The notes: a model not told the origin generated them from the letters alone. DNA of 64,000 nucleotides from Halanaerobacter jeridensis (GCF_016908315.1 NZ_JAFBDQ010000011.1:1-64000), one strand, 5' to 3'; positions 27,003-38,000 are shown, counted from the stretch's first letter. Numbers and translations are program-made.

Positions 27003-28817
27003 ATGCTCAAAATAAAGAGCTTGATTTTAGTGTTAATTTTAATTGTTAATAGCGTAATTCTAATAGATAAAGATAAAATTGAAAGCAGTAATCGGCAGGT
27101 AGAGTTAACGGCTGATTATGAATTATTTAATGAGTTTGAGCAGTTGAATTTGTTAACTAAATTTAGTGAGCAGGGACTTAGTTCTCTAGCTGTAGGTGAA
27201 GAAAGTCTAAGAGAATTAGCTAGAGAAAATAAGATTAGTATTGAAAGTGCTTGGGGATTTAAGGGGGCAAGTGCTGCTCAAGATGAGATTAATTCTAATC
27301 AGATATATATTAGTGGTCCCCCCGCTATCTTAGGACAAGTTGTAAAACGGTGGCGGAAGTTAAATGACCTAGAATATGACAAAGAGAAGAATAGATTAAT
27401 TATTCCTCAATCGAGGTCTGAATTACTAACTAAGCCGGTCTACTTTGCTAGCCGAGCTCTTAGTTTAAGTCAAAGAACTAATCTCAATTTAATTCCTCGT
27501 TTTAAAGCAGATAGTAGTTATCAAGAGTTATCATCAGTGGCAGCTAGTTTAAAAGATCTAACTACAATAATCTTTAGTGGACAAGAAGTTGTAGGCTATG
27601 CTGATAATTTAATTCAGACAGCGAAAAAGTTAGAGGAGTTAGATTTAAAGTTAGGGTTGATTGAGCCTTTTTTGGCCCCACAACGGGGTGCTAAAGAGTT
27701 GGCCGCGCAAATGAGCTATCAAGCCCTGCGGGTGCATAGCATTAAACAGCGGGAATTAGAACAGTTAGGAGTGCAGGCTGCAGTAAATAGATATTTTAAA
27801 GCAGTGCAGCAAAGAAATGTACGTTTGCTCTATCTAAAGCCCTTTGCAAATGAGGTACAGACTAGTCAATTTATAACTTCTCTGCAGGAGAAATTAAGCG
27901 AAGCTAATTATGATTTAGCAGTAGCGCAGCCCTTTGAAAAAGCAAAAGATTATCAACAACTAAAAGTAGGGTTGATTCTTTTATTACTACTTTTAACTTG
28001 TTTATACCTCAAAGAATTTAATACAAAACTAGCAGTTATATCTTTAGTTAGTGGGCTGAGTTTAATTCTAATCTTTTATCTTTTAGCTTGGAGCGCGCTG
28101 ATAGTTTTAGTTTCTTTGCTAATAGCTGTGATAGTGCCTTGGCTAGAGTATATATATTTATTATCTACTATTAGAGAGAGATCTTTAAAGGAAGTTTATT
28201 TAACTTTTTTAGCTATAACCCTAATCAGTATTACAGCAGGATTAGTAATTACTGCTCTATTGTTTGATAACAGTTATTTGCTACAGATTAAAGAATTTAG
28301 AGGAGTCAAAGTCGCTTTTGCTCTACCTTTATTGTTGGGGGCTGGTTATTATTTAGGGCAAGAAAGCAAAACTAAAGATATTAAAGAGGAAATTGAGATC
28401 TTCTTAGCAGAACCCGTATCTTGGCGGCAGTTACTACTCTTAAGTAGTGCTTTGGTCTTAGGAGTATTCTATTTAGGTCGGACAGGAAATCAGTTTTTTA
28501 TCGGTGTCAGTAGCATAGAAGTATTAATTAGAAAGTACTTAGCAGAATTTTTTGTAGTCCGACCTCGGTTTAAATCTTTTTTAATTGGACATCCTTTATT
28601 ATTATTAGGACTTTTTAGAGGGCCAAAGAAATACTATCAATGGCTGCTGTTAGGCGGTTTAATCGGACAGATTAATATAATTAATACTTTGGTTCATCTA
28701 CATATGCCCTTAAAGATTTCTCTGCTGAGAGTAGTAATTGGAGTCGCTATGCAATTAGCAATAATCCCAGTGTATAGATTGAACATATTAACTAGCAAAG
28801 GAGTAGAGCAAGATTGA
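27003..28817 (+). CDS. DUF5693 multi-pass membrane protein
   Basis: This 604-residue protein has one N-terminal hydrophobic segment, an extracytoplasmic domain of about 290 residues (ANRLGIKE-like folds with FSGQEVVGYADNL) and about seven C-terminal transmembrane segments beginning at LKVGLILLLLLLTCLYL. The family is consistently placed just before csaB in Firmicutes. Its function is unproven; assembly or export of the pyruvylated wall polymer is inferred. I start at the ATG behind AAAAAAGGAGCAGTAGTG instead of the overlapping GTG. Confidence 0.75.
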   Translation: MLKIKSLILVLILIVNSVILIDKDKIESSNRQVELTADYELFNEFEQLNLLTKFSEQGLSSLAVGEESLRELARENKISIESAWGFKGASAAQDEINSNQIYISGPPAILGQVVKRWRKLNDLEYDKEKNRLIIPQSRSELLTKPVYFASRALSLSQRTNLNLIPRFKADSSYQELSSVAASLKDLTTIIFSGQEVVGYADNLIQTAKKLEELDLKLGLIEPFLAPQRGAKELAAQMSYQALRVHSIKQRELEQLGVQAAVNRYFKAVQQRNVRLLYLKPFANEVQTSQFITSLQEKLSEANYDLAVAQPFEKAKDYQQLKVGLILLLLLLTCLYLKEFNTKLAVISLVSGLSLILIFYLLAWSALIVLVSLLIAVIVPWLEYIYLLSTIRERSLKEVYLTFLAITLISITAGLVITALLFDNSYLLQIKEFRGVKVAFALPLLLGAGYYLGQESKTKDIKEEIEIFLAEPVSWRQLLLLSSALVLGVFYLGRTGNQFFIGVSSIEVLIRKYLAEFFVVRPRFKSFLIGHPLLLLGLFRGPKKYYQWLLLGGLIGQINIINTLVHLHMPLKISLLRVVIGVAMQLAIIPVYRLNILTSKGVEQD

Positions 28818-28848
28818 GAGTTTAAGCAAAAAATTGGGGGTTATGATT

Positions 28849-29934
28849 ATGAAAAAAATAATACTGTCAGGTTATTATGGATTTAATAATACTGGTGATG
28901 AAGCTATTTTAGCTGCTTTGATTGCAGGTTTGGAAGCAAGAATCGATGAGCTAGAAATTATAGTTTTATCTGCAGACCCTCAATTTACAACTCAATTACA
29001 TCAAGTGGAAGCTGTTAATAGGATGAACTTTAAAAGGATAGCGCAGGAGTTAAAGAAGGCAGATTTATTAATTAGTGGTGGCGGTAGTTTACTGCAGGAT
29101 GTAACAAGTTTAAAAACTATACCCTATTATTTAGGGGTTATTGTGTTGGCTAAAGTGATGAAGACGCCAGTTTTTTTCTGTGCCCAAGGAGTTGGCCCCG
29201 TCAATAATAGATTGAATCAAAAACTAATTAGCGGTGTATTAAATAAGGTTGCTTTGATTACAGTTAGAGATCAGAAATCAAAGCAGTTATTAGAAAATTG
29301 GGGAGTTAAGAACAAGATAACAGTAACGGCTGATTTGGTTTTCAGTCTAGAACTTGGTAATGAAGGAATGATTAATAATATTGTAAAACAAGAACAGATT
29401 AGCTTTCAATCTCCTACTATGGGAGTTGCAGTTAGACCTTGGGCAGATAACAGCTATTTAAATCAATTAGCTGGAGTTTTAGATACTTTAATTTTAAAAT
29501 TGGGAGTCAATATTGTATTGCTTCCCTTTCATAATCCAGGTGATAGGGAAGTAAGTCAATTATTAAAACAAAAGATGAAGCAGCAGGTTGATTTGATTAC
29601 GGGAGATTATACTCCTAGAGAAATTTTGGCATTAGTAGAAAGCTGTGATTTTTTCTTAGGAGTGAGATTACATTCGCTAATTTTTGCTGCTTTAGCTGGA
29701 ATACCTGTGGCAGGAATTTCTTATGATCCTAAAATAAATAATTTTTTAGAACAATTAAACCTAGAGCCTGTAGCTGAAATTGCTGACCTTGAAGTTGGAG
29801 TAGTGGAAGAAAAATTGATTGCGCTGGCGAAGGAAAAGGATAAACAGCTTGAGAACATTCAAGAGCAGCTAGCTGAATTAAAAAAAATATCTAAAATGAA
29901 TTTCAAATTATTGCTCGAAGAGCTGGGTGATTAG
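28849..29934 (+). CDS. csaB: Polysaccharide pyruvyl transferase CsaB
   Basis: CsaB (361 residues) adds pyruvate from phosphoenolpyruvate to a secondary cell-wall polysaccharide, creating the ligand for SLH-domain S-layer proteins. The N-terminus SGYYGFNNTGDEAILAAL is the family signature; ISGGGSLLQD, FFCAQGVGP and LGVRLHSLIFA are also typical. The start is the second ATG after TTGGGGGTTATGATT because the first is too close to that site. The next gene begins at its stop codon region. Confidence 0.93.
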   Translation: MKKIILSGYYGFNNTGDEAILAALIAGLEARIDELEIIVLSADPQFTTQLHQVEAVNRMNFKRIAQELKKADLLISGGGSLLQDVTSLKTIPYYLGVIVLAKVMKTPVFFCAQGVGPVNNRLNQKLISGVLNKVALITVRDQKSKQLLENWGVKNKITVTADLVFSLELGNEGMINNIVKQEQISFQSPTMGVAVRPWADNSYLNQLAGVLDTLILKLGVNIVLLPFHNPGDREVSQLLKQKMKQQVDLITGDYTPREILALVESCDFFLGVRLHSLIFAALAGIPVAGISYDPKINNFLEQLNLEPVAEIADLEVGVVEEKLIALAKEKDKQLENIQEQLAELKKISKMNFKLLLEELGD

Positions 29935-29935
29935 C

Positions 29936-30664
29936 ATGCGGGAGCAGGTAGAAATATTAGATGTATTAGTAGATAGAGTTGATAGTGCAGAAGCTTTAAC
30001 TAAGCTAACTGAATTCATAAATAGTGGCAGTAATCAATTAGTGGTGACTCCTAATGCAGAGATGATTATGCAGGCGCAGCAGGATATGAGGTTAAAACGG
30101 ATTATTAACCGGGCTGATTTGGCCCTGCCGGATGGAGCGGGAGTAGTAATTGCTTCTAAGATATTAGGAACTGCTATTCCAGAGCGGGTAGCAGGAGTTG
30201 ATGTAGTAAAAAAACTATTTGAGATTGGCTGTCAGAGAAATTATAGTTTTTATTTTTTGGGAGGGGCACCTAAAATAGCTGAGCAAGCTAAAGAGCAGGT
30301 AGTAAATCAATATTGTAATTTAGAAATTAATGTTCATCATGGATATTTAACTAGAGTGTTGGAAGAAAAGGTAATTAATGATATAATAAAAAAGTCGCCT
30401 GATATTTTATTAGTGGGCATGGGAGTTCCATTGCAAGAAAAATGGTTAGCTGAATATCTAGATCAGTTTTCTAATGTCACGGGGATAGGTGTTGGTGGAG
30501 CCTTTGATATTATAGCTGGAGTTAAAAAAAGAGCTCCCCATTGGATGCAGAACTTAAATTTAGAGTGGTTATATCGAGTGCTGCAGGAACCAGAAAGAAT
30601 AGTACGTGTAGCACAGTTACCAAAATTTATACAGCAAGTATTATGGCAAAAAATCAAAAAATAA
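29936..30664 (+). CDS. WecG/TagA/CpsF-family glycosyltransferase
   Basis: This 242-residue enzyme transfers N-acetylmannosamine-type sugars to a lipid-linked N-acetylglucosamine in wall polymer synthesis. Hallmarks are TPNAEMIMQAQ, RADLALPDGAGVV, RVAGVDVV, FYFLGGAPKIAEQA, and the terminal WMQNLNLEWLYRVLQEPERI. The translation start overlaps the end of csaB by a few bases in the GTGATTAGCATG junction, indicating coupling. With csaB it would help make and decorate the S-layer anchor polymer. Confidence 0.93.
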   Translation: MREQVEILDVLVDRVDSAEALTKLTEFINSGSNQLVVTPNAEMIMQAQQDMRLKRIINRADLALPDGAGVVIASKILGTAIPERVAGVDVVKKLFEIGCQRNYSFYFLGGAPKIAEQAKEQVVNQYCNLEINVHHGYLTRVLEEKVINDIIKKSPDILLVGMGVPLQEKWLAEYLDQFSNVTGIGVGGAFDIIAGVKKRAPHWMQNLNLEWLYRVLQEPERIVRVAQLPKFIQQVLWQKIKK

Positions 30665-30687
30665 GTATAAGGGTTTAGGTGTTGAAA

Positions 30688-31554
30688 ATGTCAAAACAAA
30701 CAGTTTATAACTACATTGCAATTACTATTGGTTCATTACTAACAGCAGTTGGTTTAGTAGTATTTTTAATTCCTAATAAGATAGCATCAGGAGGAATTAG
30801 TGGTTTAGCTACTATCTTACATTATATTTTTGATTGGCGAGTCGGAAGAACTATTTTAATTATTAATATTCCATTATTTTTGATTGGTTTACGGTCTTTA
30901 GGGACTAAATTTGGAATTAGAACTTTATATGGGATTTTAGCTTTATCACTTAGTACTGATTTATTAGAAGGATATTGTTCAGGATTACCAACCTTAACTA
31001 CTGATCCCTTATTGGCTTCTATTTACGGTGGGGGGATTGTTGGATTAGGCTTAGGTTTAGTGATTAGAGCTGAAGGAACGACTGGAGGAACAGACTTAGT
31101 AGCTCAGATTGTTAATAAGTATACTAGAATTAGTGTAGGGAAAGGACTATTAGTAGTTGACTTTTGTGTAATTGCAATTGCAGGAATTGCTTTTAATGCT
31201 GAAATTGCTTTATATGCCTTAATTTCTTTATTTATCACTAGTCGTGTGATTGATTTGGTCCAAGAAGGATTTAACATATCTAAAGCTACGTTTATAATTT
31301 CGGATGAGTCAGATGAAATTAGAAAAACTATTATTAATCAACTAAATCGTGGAGTTACAATTTTAGAAGGTAGAGGCGGTTTTACTTGCCATAATAAAGA
31401 GATATTATTATCTATTATTAACAGATCAGAAATTTCTGATATTAAAAGAATAGTCCAAGAAATTGATGATGATGCGTTTGTGATTATTACAGAAGCTCAC
31501 GAAGTATTAGGAGAAGGTTTCGATGAAACACAGTTGAAAGAAAAAGAAATTTAA
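30688..31554 (+). CDS. YitT family membrane protein
   Basis: The 288-residue protein has five to six transmembrane segments (SLLTAVGLVVFLIPNKIASGGISGLATIL is typical) and a soluble C-terminal DUF2179 domain (ATFIISDESDEIRKTIINQLNRGVTILEGRGGF). The family is widespread in Firmicutes; function is not established. I place the start at the ATG following GTGTTGAAA. It sits 23 bp after the wall glycosyltransferase. Confidence 0.85.
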   Translation: MSKQTVYNYIAITIGSLLTAVGLVVFLIPNKIASGGISGLATILHYIFDWRVGRTILIINIPLFLIGLRSLGTKFGIRTLYGILALSLSTDLLEGYCSGLPTLTTDPLLASIYGGGIVGLGLGLVIRAEGTTGGTDLVAQIVNKYTRISVGKGLLVVDFCVIAIAGIAFNAEIALYALISLFITSRVIDLVQEGFNISKATFIISDESDEIRKTIINQLNRGVTILEGRGGFTCHNKEILLSIINRSEISDIKRIVQEIDDDAFVIITEAHEVLGEGFDETQLKEKEI

Positions 31555-31731
31555 AAAAATGATAAAAAAATTGATAAAAAAACAGGAAATTTAATTCTAG
31601 TTAAAGAAACTTATTACAAGGTAAAGTTTAATAGCTATAGTTAAAAGTTAAGTTCATTATTTGGGTTCTAGTAACTAATTTAAAAGAAAACTGGAAAATT
31701 ATTCATTATAAATTATTAAGGGGGATTATAT

Positions 31732-32412
31732 ATGGAAGGTAGTGAAGTAGCTGTATTAATTGACCATACTATTTTAAGTCCAGACATAACGAAGAAAGAT
31801 GTAGAAATTAAATGCCAAGAGGCTAAAGAATATAATTTTGCTTCAGTTTGTGTGAATCCTAGTTATGTAGAGTTTGTAGCAGATCAGTTAAAAGGAAGTA
31901 ACGTTAAAACTTGTACAGTAATTGGTTTTCCGTTAGGAGAGAGCACTTCTGAAACAAAATCTTTTGCTGCTAAAAACGCAGTTAAAAATGGTGCAGATGA
32001 AGTAGATATGGTGATTAACATCGGTGCAGTTAAATCAGCTGCTTGGGATGTTGTAGAAGCAGATATTAAGTCTGTAGTTAAAGCTGTTAATAGAAATACT
32101 TTAGTTAAAGTTATTTTAGAGACTTGTTATTTAGATGATAATGAGATTAAGCAAGCGTGCAAAGCTGCACAAAGTGCAGGAGCTGATTTTGTGAAGACTT
32201 CAACTGGCTTTGGTACTCATGGAGCTAGAGTTGAAGATGTAGAATTGATGAAAGAGTCTGTAGATGAAGAAATGGGGATTAAAGCTTCCGGTGGAATTCA
32301 TAGTTTAGAAGAAGCAGTTGAAATGCTTGATGCTGGTGCGACTAGAATTGGTGCGAGTTCAGGTGTAGAGATTGTAGAAGGTGTAGAGCCTGAAGGCGAT
32401 GGAGATTATTAA
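31732..32412 (+). CDS. deoC: Deoxyribose-phosphate aldolase
   Basis: DeoC (226 residues) splits 2-deoxyribose 5-phosphate into glyceraldehyde 3-phosphate and acetaldehyde in deoxynucleoside catabolism. The TIM-barrel motifs are [45 protein letters not shown], the Schiff-base lysine in [10 protein letters not shown] and [13 protein letters not shown], and IKASGGIHS near the phosphate site. It follows AAGGGGGATTATAT and ends at a strong terminator. No other deo gene is adjacent. Confidence 0.96.
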   Translation: MEGSEVAVLIDHTILSPDITKKDVEIKCQEAKEYNFASVCVNPSYVEFVADQLKGSNVKTCTVIGFPLGESTSETKSFAAKNAVKNGADEVDMVINIGAVKSAAWDVVEADIKSVVKAVNRNTLVKVILETCYLDDNEIKQACKAAQSAGADFVKTSTGFGTHGARVEDVELMKESVDEEMGIKASGGIHSLEEAVEMLDAGATRIGASSGVEIVEGVEPEGDGDY

Positions 32413-32442
32413 AGTGAATTAAAATATAATGTATAAATTATT

Positions 32443-32475
32443 ATAGGCCAGCCATAAAAGGTTGGCCTATTTTAA
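32443..32475 (+). terminator. Terminator after deoC
   Basis: ATAGGCCAGCC and GGTTGGCCTAT form an 11-bp stem (one G-T pair) with a 6-nt loop and TTTT. Confidence 0.9.
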
Positions 32476-32492
32476 TGGTGAATTATTCAAAA

Positions 32493-34067
32493 TCATTTAT
32501 CGAGTTTTTTTGTTGACCAATGTTTGTGATTGATAATCCTAGATATTGTCCTAGGGCTAATTTCATATTTTTCTCCTAACTCTTTTTGGGTACATTTATT
32601 GTTATTATATTCATTATAAATTTCTAGACATTTCTTTTTTGTTAATTTTCTATTATTATTTTTATTTAATTTTTTTAGTTTTTTAGTTGAAGGATGTTTG
32701 GCATTAATAATTTTAGAAACAGTATTACGACTAATGTTATATTCATCAGCTAGTTTTTGTTGGGAATAATTATTATTTTTATATTTATTATAAATTTCTA
32801 GACATGACTCTTTAGATATTTGACATTTCTTATCTTTAACTGGACTTTTTAAATGTTTGGTAGACCAATGCTTCCCATTTACTATTCTAGAGACTACTTT
32901 TTGACTAGTATTATATTTTTCTCCTAATTCAGTTTGTGTATAATTTCCAGTTTTATATTCTTCATATATTTTTATACCTTCGCTTTTAGTGATCTTAGTA
33001 TCACAATGATTTTCTCCTGTTGTTTTTATTGCTTTAAGGTGTTGAGTAGACCAGTGTTTTCCTTTGATGATATTATAAACTGTTTTTTGACCAATTTTAT
33101 ATTCAGTCATTAATTCTTGTTGAGTATACTCTCCGCTTTTATATTTATTATAGATTCCTAAATATTCTTTTTTGGATAGGGGTGAATTATTATGTTTTTT
33201 ATTAATATTAGTTGGTATCTCTAGATTTTTGGTGATGGAGTGTTTGCCATTAATTATTTTAGATACCATTCCATCGCTGATATTATATTTTTCAGCAAGT
33301 TCATCTTGATTATATTTCCCATCATAATAATCATTAAATATTTTAAGATAATCCTTTTTAGATAGTTTGTAAGGAGATTTTGGTTTAGGAACTCCTAAAT
33401 CTTTAGATATAGGATGTTTTCGATTTACTATTTTACCGATGAATTGACGACTTCTATTTAATTTTTGACTGATATCATTATATGATAAATTCATTTCTTC
33501 ATAATAATAAATTATAGTTTTAGCCATATATCTTAATTTTAGATATTTTAAGTTTGTTTTGTTTAAAATGTGATTTCCATTTATTATTTTTCTGATAGTT
33601 CTATCACATATATTATATTTGGTTGAGATTTCTTGACTATTTAGGTCATTCTTCATATATTCATAAGTGATTTTTGAAACGTCACTTTTAGTAATCTCTA
33701 ATTGGGGATGTTTGTGAGGATTTTTGCTAAAAAAATCTTTTAATGTTTCGCTTAATTTATTTTTATGTTCTTCAGTTAATTTACCTAAAGCATCTCCACC
33801 CGGGTGTTTATTATAATGTTTTTTATTATTATAAGTATTATATTTTTTAATATAATATATTTCACGTTTGTTTAATTCATTAAGAGGAACTTCTTCTAAA
33901 ATTTCATATGAAAAAGCTTCTGAACCATACTTTTGTATAGCTCTATCAATATGTTGTATTAGACCTTTTTTATGTTCTAACATTCTTTTCTTAAAATCAA
34001 TTGTTTGTCCTATGTAAATTTGATGAGTCTTTTTTCTTTCAATTTTATATATATAACCTGTTTCCAT
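32493..34067 (-). CDS. GIY-YIG nuclease with seven tandem helix-turn-helix repeats
   Basis: The 524-residue protein begins with a GIY-YIG domain: GYIYKIERK, IYIGQT, the catalytic arginine in FKKRMLEH and the metal-binding glutamate in LNKREIYYI. A NUMOD3-like segment follows (DALGKLTEEHKNKLSETLK). The remainder is seven repeats of 50-60 residues, each of the form SKxxYLxIYNxYK, then TQxELxEKYNIS, then VSxIINGKHWSTKxL, resembling NUMOD1/helix-turn-helix units of homing endonucleases. The start is the ATG behind AGAGGTGGTGAT. Standing beside the intein-bearing nrd genes, it is likely a free-standing homing endonuclease. The repeats would let it read an unusually long DNA site; this is inference. 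Confidence 0.85.
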   Translation of the reverse strand: METGYIYKIERKKTHQIYIGQTIDFKKRMLEHKKGLIQHIDRAIQKYGSEAFSYEILEEVPLNELNKREIYYIKKYNTYNNKKHYNKHPGGDALGKLTEEHKNKLSETLKDFFSKNPHKHPQLEITKSDVSKITYEYMKNDLNSQEISTKYNICDRTIRKIINGNHILNKTNLKYLKLRYMAKTIIYYYEEMNLSYNDISQKLNRSRQFIGKIVNRKHPISKDLGVPKPKSPYKLSKKDYLKIFNDYYDGKYNQDELAEKYNISDGMVSKIINGKHSITKNLEIPTNINKKHNNSPLSKKEYLGIYNKYKSGEYTQQELMTEYKIGQKTVYNIIKGKHWSTQHLKAIKTTGENHCDTKITKSEGIKIYEEYKTGNYTQTELGEKYNTSQKVVSRIVNGKHWSTKHLKSPVKDKKCQISKESCLEIYNKYKNNNYSQQKLADEYNISRNTVSKIINAKHPSTKKLKKLNKNNNRKLTKKKCLEIYNEYNNNKCTQKELGEKYEISPRTISRIINHKHWSTKKLDK

Positions 34068-34145
34068 ATCACCACCTCTAATAGATATTATACCCATCAT
34101 TATTATTTTAATACTATATAAAAATAGCTACTAATTAAAAAAATA

Positions 34146-34175
34146 AAGCTCCCAAGTTTTAAAAATTGGGAGCTT
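34146..34175 (-). terminator. Terminator of the nrd operon
   Basis: AAGCTCCCAA and TTGGGAGCTT form a 10-bp stem; read on the minus strand it is followed by TATTTTTT. It separates the nrd operon from the GIY-YIG gene. Confidence 0.9.
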
Positions 34176-34208
34176 ATCTATCTTACCAAGGGAGTAAATT
34201 TATAGTAT

Positions 34209-34358
34209 TTATTCTGCTTGTTCTAAAACTTGGTCATAAGTAACTCTATCTTTAAATTCTTCTAACTTGCCTTTATTCCAGTTTTCTGTAGGAGTAATGA
34301 ACCCGACAACTCGGGAGTATACCTGACACTTAGTTCTTTCACTTTCTTGAGCAGCCAT
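34209..34358 (-). CDS. Free-standing glycyl-radical domain of class III ribonucleotide reductase
   Basis: This 49-residue protein is the C-terminal glycyl-radical segment that NrdD normally carries. The motif QVYSRVVGFITPTENWNKGK matches the RVxGYxxP loop, with Gly19 as the expected radical site, and LEEFKDRVTY matches the usual NrdD end. The large NrdD at 35068 ends shortly after its zinc-binding cysteines, so it lacks this part. The ORF has its own excellent ribosome binding site (AAAGGAGGTGACTATA) overlapping the nrdG stop. Presumably it docks on NrdD and receives the radical from NrdG, as the small glycyl-radical protein YfiD does for pyruvate formate-lyase. The gene is too short for most automatic ORF callers. 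Confidence 0.9.
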   Translation of the reverse strand: MAAQESERTKCQVYSRVVGFITPTENWNKGKLEEFKDRVTYDQVLEQAE

Positions 34359-34372
34359 TATAGTCACCTCCT

Positions 34373-35068
34373 TTAATTTCTGATGGTTACATGTTCTACG
34401 TATTTTTTTAATATATTCTTAAATTTTTCAAGTTTGCTTGGTGGAAATTCTTTAACTTTAGATAGTTCAGGATCTAAAGTATTTTTAGGTCTGAAATTTT
34501 GAATATAGTGACATTTACTACCTTGAATCAACTTTCCTATTTCCCCCATTTTTTCTTTATCATGTAGAGTAGGTACTACAGTAGTCCGAAATTCATAATC
34601 TATATTTGAATTTTTAATTAATTGAATACTTTCTACTATAGATTCCTTAAAACCTGTTTTACCTAAGATAGCCTTTTCTTTTTCTAATGGAGCTTTAACA
34701 TCCATGGCAATGTAATCTAATAGATCTTCATTAATTAGTTGAGCTAATAATTCTGGATTACTTCCATTAGTGTCCAATTTTACTTTTAGACCTATAACTT
34801 TGATTTTTTCGATAAAAGCTAATAGATCTGATTGTAGAGTAGGTTCACCACCTGTAATTACTACTCCATCAATCAAACCTTTTCTAGATTTAAGGAATTC
34901 TAATACCTTATTTTCAGAATAATAGCTATTATCTGAACTTGAATTAGGTATAAGATGTGGGTTATGACAATAAGGACAAGCAAAATTACAACCTTGAGTA
35001 AAAATTATAGCTGCAAGATGATCTGGATAATCCATTAAGCTTGTCTTTTGAATGCCAGAAATTTTCAT
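34373..35068 (-). CDS. nrdG: Anaerobic ribonucleotide reductase activating enzyme
   Basis: NrdG (231 residues) is the radical SAM activase that makes the glycyl radical on NrdD. The motif CNFACPYCHNPHL holds the three cysteines of the 4Fe-4S cluster, VVITGGEPTLQ is the SAM-contacting strand, and KLDTNGSNPE follows. The length is that of the pyruvate formate-lyase-activase-like NrdG group. Its stop is 14 bp before the start of the separate glycyl-radical gene, and its start overlaps the nrdD end by one base, so the three are one operon. Confidence 0.94.
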   Translation of the reverse strand: MKISGIQKTSLMDYPDHLAAIIFTQGCNFACPYCHNPHLIPNSSSDNSYYSENKVLEFLKSRKGLIDGVVITGGEPTLQSDLLAFIEKIKVIGLKVKLDTNGSNPELLAQLINEDLLDYIAMDVKAPLEKEKAILGKTGFKESIVESIQLIKNSNIDYEFRTTVVPTLHDKEKMGEIGKLIQGSKCHYIQNFRPKNTLDPELSKVKEFPPSKLEKFKNILKKYVEHVTIRN

Positions 35069-38000
35069 TATTCTTCGCCTTCCTCATAACCAATTTCAGC
35101 ATCACATTTTGGACAGTACTCATGTTCCCCAGCAATATAGCCGTGTTTAGGACAGATGCTGAAAGTAGGCGTTAGAGAATAATAAGGTAATTCAAAATTG
35201 TGCGCTAAACGCTTAACTAATTTCTTTGTACTCTCAATTGACGGCATTTTTTCACCGATAAAGCCGTGTAAAACCGTGCCCCCCGTGAATAATTTTTGAA
35301 TTGGATCCTGTAATTGGAAAGCTTCGAAAATATCTCTAGTATGATCCACAGGTAATTGACTTGAATTTGTATAATACGGATCAGCATCATTTTCAACTAC
35401 CCGTTCTTGATTAGCACAAATAATATCGTTGCCAAATCTTTCTCTATCTAGCTTAGCAAAACGATAGGATGTACCTTCAGCAGGAGTAGCTTCTAAATTG
35501 TAAATATTACCTGTTTCTTCTTGATATTCCCGCAACTTATCGCGCATAGATTTCAAAACTTCTACAGCAAATTCTCGCCCTTCTGGCGTAGAAATATCTT
35601 GATCCATAAAATTCTCTAGGGCTTCATTCATACCGTTGAGTCCAATAGTATTAAAGTGGTTCTTCCAATACTCGTCGAAGCGTTCTTTAATATTGCGCAG
35701 ATAGAATTTACTATAAGGGTAAAGACCTTGTTCAGTTAAGTTTTCAAGTACTTCTCGTTTGATTTCTAGACTCTCTTGAGCAATATCCATTAGTTTATAT
35801 GTCTGTTCAATAAACTCTTCTTTAGAATCAGCTTTGTAGCCAATACGAGGCATATTTAATGTTACCACTCCTACAGAGTTACCACACCAAGTAGTTTTTC
35901 CATTTCTTCTGACCATTAAAGTATGATTTTCAACTTCACAACAATATACTTTACCATTATAATTCTCTGTATCTATATTTCTGTTTCTTAATCTGTAATG
36001 TTTAGACTGTTGTATACCTACTGTATATTGAGTAGTAGTATTAACTGTGCTCCCTCTTATTTTCATAGCCCCTCTATTTCTTTGTGAAATAGTAGAGATG
36101 TAGCCAATTTTCATAATTATTTCTTGTAAATCATCTGCTAGTTGCTTTGAAGCAGTATAATATGTCATCTGTCTTTTTTTGGCTTGCCCTCGTAAAGGTC
36201 TAATATGACCATCACCATGCATTAGCCATTTAAATAATATTTTTAATTGACGAGAAGATAGTGCTTTTATTTCTTTTGGAATATATTTATTATAACAATT
36301 ACCAAATTGCTTAAGATAAGACCATAATTGCTTACTACATATTATATATTCCTTTCCTTCAATACGATAATTAAAGGGCATTTCATCTAGTAATTTTTTT
36401 ATCTTCATTCTAACCTTCTTTTTAGTTTGAGATATAGTAACTCTATAGCCGTGAGATTTAGCAATGTTTTCATTATCTGTACAACCTTCAGAGATAAAAA
36501 TACCTAGAAATTTAAGCCATAGATCCATATTAATCTTTAGTGCTTCTTTTTTATAGTGTAATTTTGAATTATAATTCCCCGCGATCCAATTATTTTCTAT
36601 TTTAGGTAATATAAAATGTTCCCTTTCAATCCCTTGCCATTCTCCTTGTTTAGGAATGCGATGTACATTACCGTTAAATTCGTCTGCTCTAACGAATCCT
36701 CGTTCTTTAGTATTAGCATCGTCATAAACCATCTTATGATTTGGAGTAACTAATAAGTCTAAAGATTTATGATCAAACCTATATAATTCTCCCTCCCAAT
36801 CATATTCAAAAATATTTTTAGGTTTATGCAATTCTATTTGATTATCTTCGGCGAGAGTAAATAATTTATCTTCATAAGTTAATTCAGAAAAGTATTTCCA
36901 ACCGTCCTTAGTCATGACTTCGGTTTTTTCGTCATAACATCCAGTTAACGGATTCGAGCCAAATAGACCGCCACCTCGTTTACGTAATTCATCGTTTTGA
37001 ATTCTTAAGCGGCAGCACATACTTCTAATATCTTGGGGATCCATATCAGAGTTGACAAAATTTGAAAAATAAGGCAGACCGTATTTGGCTGTCATTTCCC
37101 AAACTGGATCAAGTACTTCATTATCCCAGTCAAAATCAGGTGTAATATTATAAGTTGGAATCGGGAAACTAAAGACTCTACCTTTTTTATCCCCTTCGAG
37201 CATTACTTCTGCAAAAGCTCGATTGAGCATGTCCATCTCATCTTGAAACTCTTGATAAGTTTCATCCTGTGGTTCTCCCTCAACGATAATTGGTTCATCT
37301 TTCATATTGTCAGGGACATTTAAGTCCATAGTAATGTTAGTGAATGGAGTATTACCTGTAATAAATACTTTACCATTTCTTCTAGCAATAACTGTTTCAT
37401 TATCTGTATTAGGACACCAAATGATTCCATCATAGTTTACTTCTTTAATATCACTTATATAAGTGTCTTGGTGTTCTATTATTCTTATGATATATCTTTT
37501 TTTATTTCCTATTTCAGTTGCTTCTCTAGTATTTACAGTAAACCCATTACCAGAATTTATTATAATTTGTTGTAATTCATTAGAGATATTTTTATCAGTT
37601 GTTGTTATTTTACAACCTTCATGACCATCACCTTTAATATAAGTTTTAATAAATAATTCACTTTGTCTTTGGCTCATATTCAATAATTGTTGGGGAATAC
37701 AATTTATACTATTATTTCTATCAAATAATTCTAATATAGCCCTGCTAGTTTCAGCATTAAATCTAATTTGGGTAACTGTATCTCCTAAAGATTTACCACC
37801 TTCATTTATAGTATATTTATATCCTAATTTATCTAATAGAGCAATAATCTCATCAAACTTGGCTCTGTTTTTATTTCTAGATTGATAAATAGTTAATCTT
37901 CTCCAATTTCCTTTTTGTTCTAAACTACCTTCAGTTACAATCCAAGCAATTAATTTAATTTCTTCATCCGATAATTTAATTTCTTGATTATCGTTAGGAG

